Shown here: positions 1 through 6,697 of the stretch, piece by piece
Layout: each line of letters starts with the position of its first letter
Numbering within the stretch: position 1 is the first letter of the stretch
Assembly: GCA_005887855.1 (NCBI GenBank)
Contig: VBQB01000142.1
Span: forward strand, 1-10,067
Reading direction: 5' to 3'
Length of the DNA stretch: 10,067 nucleotides
From: Verrucomicrobiota bacterium
GTDB lineage: Bacteria > Verrucomicrobiota > Verrucomicrobiae > Chthoniobacterales > UBA10450
Made by a program: the position numbers and the translations under genes
Notes under the pieces: model-generated
The model's database searches: none
What the model was told of the DNA's origin: nothing
What the model saw: the letters and a program-made list of their open reading frames with translations, nothing else

Positions 1-1999
1 TTCGTTTCACCCGGAAATCCGCGAGTTCCGAAATATGCACGAGCCCGTCTCTGCCAGGAAAAACCTCCACAAATGCGCCAAATTCTTTCACCGAAACGAC
101 ACGGCCCTGGTAAGTCTGGCCAATCTCGATTTCCCGCGTCATGCCGCCGATGATTTCTTTAGCCCGCGCCATACTCTCGCCGCTGGTCGCGTAGATGTGT
201 ACCGAGCCATCGTCCTCGATGTTAATTTCGGCGCCAGTCTCCGCGACGATGCCCTTGATGGTCTTGCCGCCGGGCCCGATGAGCGCGCCAATTTTCTCTG
301 GATTGATTTTGATCGTTTCAATGCGCGGCGCGTACTTCGATAGTTCTGACCGGGGCTTGTCGAGGGAGCTGCGCATTAGTTCGAGAATTTTCGTGCGGGC
401 TTCTTTCGCGCGCTGAATCGCTTCAGCCATGATCTTGTGGCTGACACCGGGAAGTTTGAGGTCGAGCTGGAAACCGGTGACGCCGTTATCGGTGCCGCAC
501 AGCTTGAAATCCATGTCCCCGAAATGGTCCTCGGAGCCGATAATATCGGTAAGGAGCTCGTAACGTTTCAATTGTCGGTCTTCACCATGTTCGGTGACGA
601 GCCCGACAGAAATTCCCGCGACCATGCCCTTAATCGGAACGCCAGCGTCCATGAGCGAAAGCATTCCACCACACACGCTGGCCATTGATGTCGAACCATT
701 GGATTCCATAATCTCGCTGGAGATGCGAATGGCGTAACGAAAATCGTTTTCACTGGGCACAATCGGCTCGAGCGAGCGTTCGGCCAGCGCGCCGTGACCG
801 ATCTCGCGCCGGCTCGCCCCGCCGGTGCGGCCCGTTTCTCCGACGCTGAACGGCGGAAAGTTGTAATGCAAAATGAACCGCTTCGATTGTTCGCCCCCGC
901 CGTACGCATCGATCATTTGCGCTTCTTCGATCGGTGCGAGCGTGGCGAGGGCAAGCGCCTGTGTCTCGCCGCGCTGGAAAATCGCCGAACCGTGTGCACG
1001 CGGCAGGACGCCGACCTCGCATGTAATCGGACGAAGATCTTGATAGCTGCGACCGTCCATGCGCTTCTGTTTTTCGAGAATACTTTTACGAAACGCTTTC
1101 TTCTGCACGTAATCGAACGCCTGCACCATGGCGAACTTGTCGGCTTCGGGATGCTTTTCCGAGATCGACGCCTTCACTTCTTCGCGTAGCGCATCGATTG
1201 CTTTTGCGCGCCCGACCTTGCCTTCGGTGTAAAGCGCAGCTTCAATCCGATCGCCCGCGACTCGATAAGCGATCTCAAGCAGGTCCTGATTCACCTGGAG
1301 TAATGGCATTTCACGCTTCGGCTTGCCCACTCTTGCGGCAAGCTCTTTTTGAATCCGGATCATTTCTCGCGCAGGTCCATGCGCAAACTCAAGCGCCTTG
1401 ACGAAATCAGCTTCGGGAACTTCCTTGGCCGCACCTTCGATCATGATGACGTCGTTTTCCGTGCCTACATAAATCAGATCGAGATCGCTCTGTTCGCGCT
1501 CGGCATGCGTCGGGTTGGCGACGAACTGCCCCTTGAGCCGACCGACCCGAACCGCGCCGATTGGTCCGGCGAATGGAATATCGGAAACGCAAAGCGCCGC
1601 CGACGCCCCGTTGAGCGCCAAAATGTCGGGATCGTTTTCGCCGTCCGCGCTAAGGAGCAAGCTGATCACCTGCGTGTCGTAAAAATAACCATGCGGAAAA
1701 AGTGGCCGGAGCGGCCGATCGATCATTCGCGAAGTGAGCGTTTCCTTTTCCGTCGGCCGTCCTTCGCGCTTGAAATAGCCGCCCGGAAATTTCCCCGCCG
1801 CGGCCGCTTTTTCACGATAATCGACCGTGAGCGGGAAATAATCCTGGCCTTCCTTGATAATGGTGGCTGAGACGGCGCTAGCCATTACCATGGTGTCGCC
1901 GCATGAGACGACGACCGCGCCATCAGCGAGCCTGGCGATTTTGCCGGTTTCGATAGAGATTTGAGTAGCCCCAATTTGGGCCGTGACCTTTTGTTGCAT
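1..1999 (-). CDS. pnp: Polynucleotide phosphorylase (PNPase), 3' end cut off by the window
   Basis: Phosphorolytic 3'-to-5' exoribonuclease of mRNA decay, normally a cytoplasmic trimer and often a degradosome partner. Translating the minus strand from 1999 gives 666 residues without a stop, so only the last few tens of residues of a roughly 700-residue protein are missing. In order: first RNase PH-like domain (FPGGYFKREGRPTEKE near 71-86, RMIDRPLRPLFP at 91-102); helical linker; second, catalytic RNase PH domain with GDMDFK at 494-499 holding the metal-binding aspartates; KH domain with GPGG at 575-578; and an S1 RNA-binding domain beginning near 627 and truncated at the edge. The start is supported by AGGAAAG at 2004-2010, just ahead of the ATG. 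rpsO lies 196 bases upstream, the order seen in E. coli, with a hairpin in the gap. Identification is very secure. Confidence 0.98.
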   Translation of the reverse strand, partial: MQQKVTAQIGATQISIETGKIARLADGAVVVSCGDTMVMASAVSATIIKEGQDYFPLTVDYREKAAAAGKFPGGYFKREGRPTEKETLTSRMIDRPLRPLFPHGYFYDTQVISLLLSADGENDPDILALNGASAALCVSDIPFAGPIGAVRVGRLKGQFVANPTHAEREQSDLDLIYVGTENDVIMIEGAAKEVPEADFVKALEFAHGPAREMIRIQKELAARVGKPKREMPLLQVNQDLLEIAYRVAGDRIEAALYTEGKVGRAKAIDALREEVKASISEKHPEADKFAMVQAFDYVQKKAFRKSILEKQKRMDGRSYQDLRPITCEVGVLPRAHGSAIFQRGETQALALATLAPIEEAQMIDAYGGGEQSKRFILHYNFPPFSVGETGRTGGASRREIGHGALAERSLEPIVPSENDFRYAIRISSEIMESNGSTSMASVCGGMLSLMDAGVPIKGMVAGISVGLVTEHGEDRQLKRYELLTDIIGSEDHFGDMDFKLCGTDNGVTGFQLDLKLPGVSHKIMAEAIQRAKEARTKILELMRSSLDKPRSELSKYAPRIETIKINPEKIGALIGPGGKTIKGIVAETGAEINIEDDGSVHIYATSGESMARAKEIIGGMTREIEIGQTYQGRVVSVKEFGAFVEVFPGRDGLVHISELADFRVKR

Positions 2000-2003
2000 T
2001 TTA

Positions 2004-2010
2004 CTTTCCT
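2004..2010 (-). promoter_or_regulatory. Ribosome binding site of pnp
   Basis: AGGAAAG on the minus strand, four bases before the ATG at 1999. It fixes the pnp start. Many other genes in the window lack so clear a Shine-Dalgarno sequence. Confidence 0.75.
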
Positions 2011-2044
2011 GGATGTGCGAGTTCCAGGCCGGTCACCCTGACTG

Positions 2045-2082
2045 TAGGTTTTAACCCCGAAAGCTTTCGGGACTAAAACCTA
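2045..2082 (-). promoter_or_regulatory. Large hairpin in the rpsO-pnp spacer
   Basis: A 9-bp stem (2045-2053 with 2074-2082) is separated by a 2x2 mismatch from a second stem of about 6-7 bp (2056-2062 with 2065-2071) closing on a small loop. No T-run follows on the minus strand, so it does not look like a simple terminator. In E. coli the spacer ahead of pnp contains a long stem that RNase III cuts, and PNPase then destabilises its own mRNA. A similar role here is inferred from position and shape. It could instead be a copy of a dispersed palindromic repeat. Confidence 0.6.
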
Positions 2083-2195
2083 AAATCCAAGGTGGTTCGC
2101 TCGACCTGAACTGCTGATTCTGTTGTGTTTCTAATTTAACTCTGACTTCGAGCGGGCAAACAATTGAACGCGGACTCCCTCAAAGATCGACGCGG

Positions 2196-2459
2196 TTATT
2201 TGCGCAGGTTCAGCTTCTCGATCAACCTTTTATAGCGATCGGCTTGCGACCTGTTCAAATAATCAAGTAAACTCCGGCGCTGCGCGACCATCTTGAGAAG
2301 GCCGCGGCGCGAGGAATGATCTTTGGCGTTGCTCTTGAGGTGTTCGGTCAAATGCTCGATCCGGCGCGTGAGAAGTGCGACCTGCACATCCGCGCTGCCC
2401 GTATCTTTTTCATGCAGTTGGAACTCCTTAAAGCTCAACGTTTGCGTGCTCTCTGCCAT
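2196..2459 (-). CDS. rpsO: 30S ribosomal protein S15
   Basis: Primary 16S rRNA-binding protein of the small subunit platform, also a translational autoregulator in several bacteria. The 87-residue product matches the usual 88-89 residues. It shows the S15 hallmarks: [21 protein letters not shown] near residues 21-41, the DHSSRRGLL rRNA-contacting segment at 46-54, then a basic C-terminal helix with QRRSLLDYL and [12 protein letters not shown]. The ATG at 2459 has only a weak upstream purine run. pnp lies downstream on the same strand, the conserved rpsO-pnp order. Whether the leader folds into an S15-binding structure cannot be decided by eye. Confidence 0.97.
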   Translation of the reverse strand: MAESTQTLSFKEFQLHEKDTGSADVQVALLTRRIEHLTEHLKSNAKDHSSRRGLLKMVAQRRSLLDYLNRSQADRYKRLIEKLNLRK

Positions 2460-2575
2460 TACGAAGTGCCTACTCTAAATGAAGAACGCGCTTTAGCAAC
2501 TACCATTGGCTCCGTTCGGCGCTGGCACGACCGATATCGGGAATGGCTCTGTTACGGGCAACAGGCAACAAGCCA

Positions 2576-2601
2576 CGCGGCGCCGCTAACGCGGCGCCGT
2601 G
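2576..2601. terminator. GC-rich hairpin between an exported-protein gene and rpsO
   Basis: GGCGCCGC at 2579-2586 pairs perfectly with GCGGCGCC at 2591-2598 around a TAAC loop. The stem extends outward by C-G at 2578/2599, a G-T wobble and C-G at 2576/2601. It lies 45 bases past the stop of the gene at 2646-3170 and upstream of rpsO, a sensible place for transcription to end. Neither side carries a T-run, so a canonical rho-independent terminator is not shown. A repeat or attenuator is also possible. Confidence 0.5.
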
Positions 2602-2645
2602 CCGATCTTAAACCGATGGATGTTGCCGATTTGAGCCTTGGCGGC

Positions 2646-3170
2646 TTACGGACGGCTACGGCCCTGGCTCGTGGCCCGAGAATTTCGTTGTTCTTCGAAA
2701 CCAGTGCCCCGTCCACGACCCATCGCTGGGCCTTCCTGGCTCTTGTCAGAAGCGGTAGCGTTCTTGCTTTGAATATTCAGCGCTGCCTGTTCTGCCTGGC
2801 GCGCCTTGCTCACGATTTGGCCAAGGTTCAGGCCGAGATCGTTCGCAATTTTGCCCCAGCCGCCTTGACCAGCTTTGAACATTGCCAAGACTTCGCTAAC
2901 GTTTTTGCCAGATTCGGACGCCACCAAGTTTGCAATCAGCAGGTCTCCATAACCGAGCCCGTTTGCTGACTGCTCCGTTTGGAGCGTAGTCACCGGAACG
3001 CCGGTCTCGCTGGAAATCGCCATCAAGACGCGGGTGCGTCCATCCTTTGTTTGTGCCCGAGTGTTGATATCGACGGTCGTTCTCTTGAGCTCCGCTGTCA
3101 TGTCCGTGCGCGAAACAGCGGCGCCGATCACCAAGAAGAATGCCGCAATGATTAAGCTTAATCTTTTCAT
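2646..3170 (-). CDS. Small exported protein of unknown function
   Basis: The product is 174 residues from the ATG at 3170. It begins with a signal peptide: MKR, a hydrophobic core LSLIIAAFFLVIGAAV, then a polar stretch. The mature part is helical and polar, with TVDINTRAQTKDG, a 'VSSETGVP'-like segment reading ISSETGVPVTTL, DLLIANLVASESGK, and a tryptophan-containing motif GGWGKIANDLGLNLGQIVSKARQ. The last 40 residues are low-complexity, rich in Ser, Gly, Arg and Gln. The GWGKIA-LGLN motif recalls small exported proteins of unknown function in many bacteria, but I cannot assign a role. The frame is open up to 3236, but the upstream 22 residues would bury the signal peptide, so 3170 is preferred although no Shine-Dalgarno sequence is seen. 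Confidence 0.75.
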   Translation of the reverse strand: MKRLSLIIAAFFLVIGAAVSRTDMTAELKRTTVDINTRAQTKDGRTRVLMAISSETGVPVTTLQTEQSANGLGYGDLLIANLVASESGKNVSEVLAMFKAGQGGWGKIANDLGLNLGQIVSKARQAEQAALNIQSKNATASDKSQEGPAMGRGRGTGFEEQRNSRATSQGRSRP

Positions 3171-3307
3171 ATAAGAAGATTCGATTTCGACAGGAACGAC
3201 GGTTCCCTCTGCTCCCGCTTCTCCAGCCAACGGCATTCTGGTGTAGTGGCGGCTGTCCTCAACCGCGATTACTTAGATCTGCGCGTGGGAAGGCGCGCCT
3301 CGACACG

Positions 3308-4018
3308 TCACGCGGCACGCTTTTCGCGTTTGCCATCGTACCAGACATCGAGTTTGTCACGCGAGCGGGCGGCGGTCGGCCCGCCAATAACGATCCAGAA
3401 TGACCGGACGAGAACTTGCCGCGCCGAATACATGCGCAATTTTCGCCCAGATGTCAGGATCGGTTCGCGCAGTACTTTGAAGCGCCCAAGTTTTCTCAGG
3501 GCGAGACTAAAATAAACTTCTTCGCCGATAAAATACTGCTCATCAAAGCCGCCAATCGCATCGAAATTGCGTCGTGTTGTGAAAAGAAATGCGCCCGCGC
3601 CCAGATTAAGCCCGAAATAAACGGTGCAAAAAACGCGCACGAAGATACGGCCCCATAGCGGAATGACTCCATCCGTCACGACTCGCGCACTGCCGCCCGC
3701 GTAACCAGCTTCGAGAGCAGTGATGCCTTCGACAATATGCGTCCGGTTAATCCGCGTATCGGCATCCACGAAAAACAAGTAGTCCCCCCGCGCAGCGCGT
3801 GCCCCGGCGTTACGTGACGCCGCGATTTGGCGTCGATTGATCGATATGATGCGGGCACCTGCCATCGCAGCAATTTGGGCGGTCGCATCCGCCGATGCAT
3901 CATCAACCACGATGATTTCATACGGCTGAGTCGCGCCGGATGCCGCCGTCCGAATCGCCTCGATTGTCGATGAAAGCTCCAGCTCTTCATTGTAGGCGGG
4001 AACGATAAAGGAAATCAT
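3308..4018 (-). CDS. Family 2 glycosyltransferase
   Basis: GT-A fold, nucleotide-sugar dependent glycosyltransferase of 236 residues, probably transferring a sugar to a lipid carrier or cell-surface glycan; donor and acceptor are unknown. The N-terminus reads ISFIVPAYNEE (2-12), then EIIVVDDASAD (34-44) with the nucleotide-binding aspartates, AASRNAGARAARGDYLFFVDAD (67-87) ending in the DXD-type metal motif DAD at 85-87, and GGFDEQYFIGEEVYFSLALRKLG (156-178), where the acidic GEE supplies the usual catalytic-base region. A hydrophobic patch near 123-147 may touch the membrane, but no clear multi-pass anchor is present. The ATG overlaps the stop of the VOC gene upstream (ATGA, 4015-4018), so translation is probably coupled. 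The tail is basic (GKREKRAA). Confidence 0.9.
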   Translation of the reverse strand: MISFIVPAYNEELELSSTIEAIRTAASGATQPYEIIVVDDASADATAQIAAMAGARIISINRRQIAASRNAGARAARGDYLFFVDADTRINRTHIVEGITALEAGYAGGSARVVTDGVIPLWGRIFVRVFCTVYFGLNLGAGAFLFTTRRNFDAIGGFDEQYFIGEEVYFSLALRKLGRFKVLREPILTSGRKLRMYSARQVLVRSFWIVIGGPTAARSRDKLDVWYDGKREKRAA

Positions 4019-4416
4019 TTCTTCTTCGGCTTGGGATCCACCGGTGTCGGCGACTCGAATGCGATCTCAACTTCGTAACCGTCTGGATCCTTGAAAAACA
4101 AATAAGGTTCGCCGGGACAAAACTCACCCTTGTCCAAGATTTTTCCGCCCGCTTCCTTCACAGCTCTTACCGTAGCATCGATCTCTTTGGGATTGACCAG
4201 ACGAAAACCGAAATGCGCAATGCCGCCCGGTTTCCCGATCCGCGGCGCGCTTTCATCGAATACAATGATGTCGCGCGCGCCGGGCGTTTGCGCCTGGATC
4301 CATCCGTTCTGATCGTACACTTTGATCACACCGAAGATTTTCCGGTAAAACTCGAACGATCGTTTCGCGCTCTTTACCGCCAGGGCGATGTGGGTGACGC
4401 CATACGTCTTGATCAT
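4015..4416 (-). CDS. VOC-superfamily (glyoxalase/dioxygenase fold) protein
   Basis: The product is 133 residues, the length of a single-domain vicinal-oxygen-chelate protein made of two beta-alpha-beta-beta-beta modules. Metal-ligand positions are filled: H9 in THIALAV, H68 in AHFGFRL and E117 in DPDGYEVEIAFE. FEFYRKIFG at 21-29 is the usual helix after the first strand. The substrate cannot be deduced; family members include glyoxalases, ring-cleaving dioxygenases, epimerases and fosfomycin or bleomycin resistance proteins. The C-terminus is a Pro/Lys tail. The frame is open to 4518, but the extra 34 codons run through the palindromic element at 4425-4487, and the family N-terminus begins at MIKTYGVTHIA, so the ATG at 4416 is chosen. 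Its stop overlaps the glycosyltransferase start. Confidence 0.88.
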   Translation of the reverse strand: MIKTYGVTHIALAVKSAKRSFEFYRKIFGVIKVYDQNGWIQAQTPGARDIIVFDESAPRIGKPGGIAHFGFRLVNPKEIDATVRAVKEAGGKILDKGEFCPGEPYLFFKDPDGYEVEIAFESPTPVDPKPKKK

Positions 4417-4424
4417 ACAAGCAA

Positions 4425-4487
4425 TTGTAGGGCGTTTCCGTGAAACGCCGAACGGATTAATTGGCGTCTGACACAGACGCCCTACAA
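4425..4487. repeat. 63-bp double-hairpin palindromic element
   Basis: Terminal inverted repeats TTGTAGGGCG (4425-4434) and CGCCCTACAA (4478-4487) enclose two hairpins. The first is GGCGTTTC/GAAACGCC (4431-4438 with 4442-4449, 3-base loop). The second is GGCGTCTG/CAGACGCC (4463-4470 with 4474-4481, 3-base loop). A 13-base A/T-rich joint separates them. The layout resembles a REP/MITE-like non-autonomous element able to form a cruciform. It occupies the divergent promoter region between the VOC gene and the small lipoprotein, ending 8 bases before the VOC start. I recall similar 'TGTAGGGCGTCTG' units in soil verrucomicrobial sequences, but a genome search is needed to prove it is dispersed. Confidence 0.75.
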
Positions 4488-4540
4488 GCGGAAATTCAAT
4501 GCGTTGCTTGACTTCCACCGTGAAAGATCGACACAGCGAA

Positions 4541-4717
4541 ATGCTAGCGCGGGTCTTTGTGCCTCTTATGGCGTTGTTGTCCGCCGCGCTTCTCGCGGGT
4601 TGCGCAAATCAAAAACAGGTTCAGCAGTCCGATTCCTCATCGGTCATTCGAGAGCCGGAAAATTCGCACGAAGTTCACGGGGAAGTCGGTGTGATGTACG
4701 GCGCCAGTGCCAGATAG
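4541..4717 (+). CDS. Tiny putative lipoprotein
   Basis: The 58-residue product begins MLARVFVPLMALLSAALLAGC, a lipoprotein signal peptide with lipobox L-A-G-C, so the mature chain would be a lipid-anchored peptide of about 38 residues starting at the cysteine. The mature part is polar (NQKQVQQSDSSS) and ends HGEVGVMYGASAR; this Gly/Val/Met/Tyr tail is the best candidate for a conserved functional piece. It is the only convincing plus-strand gene in the window. The frame opens earlier, at ATG 4499, but that would add 14 charged residues before the signal peptide, so 4541 is preferred. No strong Shine-Dalgarno sequence is seen for either start. A terminator-like hairpin follows directly. Function unknown. 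Confidence 0.65.
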   Translation: MLARVFVPLMALLSAALLAGCANQKQVQQSDSSSVIREPENSHEVHGEVGVMYGASAR

Positions 4718-4722
4718 CAAGG

Positions 4723-4747
4723 AGGGCGTCTTCCAAACCGCCCTTTT
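4723..4747 (+). terminator. Rho-independent terminator of the lipoprotein gene
   Basis: AGGGCG (4723-4728) pairs with CGCCCT (4739-4744) around a 10-base loop and runs into TTTT at 4744-4747, six bases after the lipoprotein stop. A second weak stem, GCGGA/TCCGC (4750-4754 with 4764-4768), follows. The space 4718-4802 separates convergent genes, so it may stop transcription from both sides. Confidence 0.6.
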
Positions 4748-4802
4748 CGGCGGACTGGAGACCTCCGCTCCTTGAGCTCGGGCGCGGATGCTGAATCGCC
4801 CG

Positions 4803-5849
4803 TTACAAAATCAGATTCAAATCACCGAATTCGTGCCAAAGATAACGGTGCGCGATCGCTTCTCGATACGCGGCGTGAATTTGTTCTGCTGGCACGAACG
4901 CGCTGAGTAAATCCAGATGGCTGGCTTCCGGCTCATGCAAACCGGTGAGCAAGCCGTTCACAGATCGCAACCGATGTTGATGGCCGATCTTTAAACGGGT
5001 GTAACCGTGCGCCTCAGTTACGCTCCCGTTTTCACTCGCAGCTGATTCCAGCGCGCGCACGACGGTTGTGCCCACGGCAATGCGACCGCCGTTTTCCCGC
5101 GCCTGATTGATTTTCCCCGCGGTGGTTCGACTTACAAAATATTCCTCCTCCGACGCGGGATGCTGACGATCGAGCTCATCGTCCATGTAACTTGAAAGAC
5201 CAGCGTGCAGGACAACGTAAGCGCTGTCGATGCCCCGACGTTTGAGATCGAGCAGCAATTTCCAGGTAAATGCGCGACCGGCCGACGGCATTTCGGCCGA
5301 CCCGGGCTCGGTCGCGTAAACAGTTTGGTAGTAATCGAGGTCCCACGGCGCCGAGACGTACTCGTAACGGATCGGCTTCCCCAGCCGGTAGATCAGATCG
5401 ACAAGTTCCGTGCCGGAAATCGAGAAGCGCAATTGCCAGAGCCGCGGAATGTTTGCGTCGCGCTCCAGGACCGTCGCAGCCAGCCCTTCCGCAAATTCAA
5501 TCTGCATTCCGGCGCGCAAACCGCAGCCGAAAGGATCGCCCTGCTCGCAAAGAAGAAGCGCGAGCCATGACCCGTCGGGCAAACGTTCCGCCAGACGAAC
5601 TTCCATGCACGGGCCATGCGCCGCGCTGCATTCGCACCCGCGCAGCGATGCGGGCAGCGTGCGGCTGGAATTGAAAACGAGCAGGTCGCCCGGGCGAAGG
5701 TATTTGTCGATCTTATCGAAGCGGGTGTGTTCGATGTGGCCGGTCGCGCGATCAATTACCAGCAGTCGCACCTGGTCACGCCGGATCCCACGACGTTCCG
5801 GTGGCTCCTTCGCGCTCAGTTCTGGCGGTAAAACAAACGTGAACACCAT
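4803..5849 (-). CDS. QueA-like protein (SAM:tRNA ribosyltransferase-isomerase family, divergent)
   Basis: The 348-residue product matches the length and order of QueA, which transfers and isomerises the ribosyl part of S-adenosylmethionine onto 7-aminomethyl-7-deazaguanine in tRNA to make epoxyqueuosine. Family landmarks: LRPGDLLVFNSSRTLPASLRG (51-71), YQTVYATEPGSAEMPSAGRAFT (174-195), VVLHAGLSS (212-220), IAVGTTVVRALESAA (257-271), LTGLHEPEASHLDLLSAF (301-318) and a final YLWHEFGDLNLIL. Several differ from canonical QueA: APTAGLHF reads MPSAGRAF, TLHVGAGTF reads VLHAGLSSY, and TNFHLPESTLIMLVSAF reads TGLHEPEASHLDLLSAF. The activity may therefore differ, and no gene symbol is given. The ATG at 5849 lies 38 bases past the SDR stop and 13 bases after a repeat, with no clear Shine-Dalgarno sequence. 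Confidence 0.85.
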   Translation of the reverse strand: MVFTFVLPPELSAKEPPERRGIRRDQVRLLVIDRATGHIEHTRFDKIDKYLRPGDLLVFNSSRTLPASLRGCECSAAHGPCMEVRLAERLPDGSWLALLLCEQGDPFGCGLRAGMQIEFAEGLAATVLERDANIPRLWQLRFSISGTELVDLIYRLGKPIRYEYVSAPWDLDYYQTVYATEPGSAEMPSAGRAFTWKLLLDLKRRGIDSAYVVLHAGLSSYMDDELDRQHPASEEEYFVSRTTAGKINQARENGGRIAVGTTVVRALESAASENGSVTEAHGYTRLKIGHQHRLRSVNGLLTGLHEPEASHLDLLSAFVPAEQIHAAYREAIAHRYLWHEFGDLNLIL

Positions 5850-5862
5850 ATCGGATTATTGC

Positions 5863-5928
5863 ACCACGAAGTTCACGAAGATTAGCCTCAAATTTTCTTT
5901 GCTTCGTGTTCTTCGTGTCCTTCGTGGT
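5863..5928. repeat. 66-bp CACGAAG inverted/tandem repeat element
   Basis: Terminal inverted repeats ACCACGAAG (5863-5871) and CTTCGTGGT (5920-5928). Inside, the heptamer CACGAAG occurs on the left at 5865 and 5874, and its complement CTTCGTG on the right at 5902, 5911 and 5920, all at a 9-base period, around a 21-base A/T-rich centre. The two arms can form a long imperfect hairpin. The right arm is read as the last codons of the SDR gene, giving its NHEGHEEHE tail, and supplies its stop. I associate such tails with dispersed repeats in Verrucomicrobiota and Planctomycetota proteins. Copy number cannot be judged from one window. Confidence 0.8.
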
Positions 5929-6670
5929 TTAATTCGCTCCGCCAATCTTCCTGCGCTTGGAAACGTTTTCCGGTCACGCCTTTTGATTCATCGGACGCCA
6001 GAAAAATAAAAACGTCGGTTACATCGGCGGGATTCGCCCATTCCGACGGATCTTCCTCTGGCTCGGCGGCGCGATGCATCGCGGTGTTCATATTTCCGGG
6101 ATCGACCCAGTTGACGCGCACGCCGCTTTCTTCCAATTCCGACGCCCACGTTTGCGACATGCCTTCAAGGCCAAATTTGGAAATGCCGTATGCGCCCCAA
6201 CCCGGATAACCGACCTGGCCTGCATCGCTCGTGACGTTAATAATTGAACCGCCGCGCTCGATCATCGCGGGCAACGCGTTTTTGATCAGTAAAAACGGGC
6301 CGATCAAATTCGTGTCGAGCACCTCGCGAAAATTTTCCACCGAGTAATCGAGCAGGTAGGGCATCGGCGACGGCCCAATGGTCGATGCATTATTCACCAG
6401 CACGTCGAGCCCGCCTTTGAACTGCGCGAGGGTCGTCGCGACGATTCGCTCGATATCGCGCGATTTGCTCACGTCGGCCTCGATGGTAACGATGTCGACC
6501 TTCGGCGCGATTTTGAGAACTTCATCGCGAACAGCGTTCAATTTATCAGCGTGGCGTGCCACGAGCGATAAAGCTCTCGCGCCTTCGCGCGCGAAACGTA
6601 ACGCCATTTCGCGTCCTAGGCCCTGGGATGCGCCGGTAATCAAAATGTCCTTACCATCAAGCTTGCTCAT
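5888..6670 (-). CDS. Short-chain dehydrogenase/reductase (SDR) with a repeat-derived tail
   Basis: Classical SDR of 260 residues, an NAD(P)-dependent oxidoreductase with a Rossmann fold; the substrate is unknown. Cofactor motif TGASQGLG (12-19), D66-V67 for the adenine ring, NNAS (93-96), N121 of the helix alpha-4 motif, and the catalytic set S148 with Y161-G-I-S-K165. PGNMNTAMH at 191-199 is the post-catalytic loop. ASDESKGVTGKRFQAQEDW near 225-243 is the usual family end. The final residues, NHEGHEEHEAKKI (248-260), and the stop are encoded by the repeat at 5863-5928, so the original C-terminus was probably replaced or extended by an insertion. The start at 6670 begins a standard SDR N-terminus; no strong Shine-Dalgarno sequence is seen. 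The GNAT gene ends 27 bases upstream. Confidence 0.92.
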   Translation of the reverse strand: MSKLDGKDILITGASQGLGREMALRFAREGARALSLVARHADKLNAVRDEVLKIAPKVDIVTIEADVSKSRDIERIVATTLAQFKGGLDVLVNNASTIGPSPMPYLLDYSVENFREVLDTNLIGPFLLIKNALPAMIERGGSIINVTSDAGQVGYPGWGAYGISKFGLEGMSQTWASELEESGVRVNWVDPGNMNTAMHRAAEPEEDPSEWANPADVTDVFIFLASDESKGVTGKRFQAQEDWRSELNHEGHEEHEAKKI

Positions 6671-6697
6671 CGTCGCGACGGTACACGATGCTAATGC

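Noticed and set aside
794..1870. Open plus-strand frames of 131 and 173 codons
   Set aside because: They lie entirely antisense to pnp, whose frame shows strong family motifs throughout; shadows of a GC-biased gene.
2098..2154. CGCTCGA/TCGAGCG inverted repeat in the rpsO-pnp spacer
   Set aside because: Seven base pairs around a 43-base loop is within chance; not called as a structure.
2460..2510. Promoter-like TTGCTA / TAGAGT boxes upstream of rpsO
   Set aside because: Spacing of 16 is acceptable, but the -10 would lie only 12 bases before the ATG, leaving almost no leader; match too weak to call.
2316..2969. Plus-strand frame of 217 codons
   Set aside because: It runs antisense through rpsO, the spacer hairpin and the exported-protein gene; no recognisable motif and no sensible start.
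4417..4518. N-terminal extension of the VOC protein
   Set aside because: The extra 34 codons are the palindromic element read through; the family N-terminus starts at 4416.
5863..5928. Short repeats at regular period suggesting a CRISPR array
   Set aside because: The unit is 7 bases at a 9-base period in inverted arms, with no spacers of CRISPR size and no cas genes.
5410..6009. Plus-strand frame of 199 codons
   Set aside because: Antisense to the QueA-like and SDR genes and passes through the repeat; Arg/Ser-rich shadow composition.
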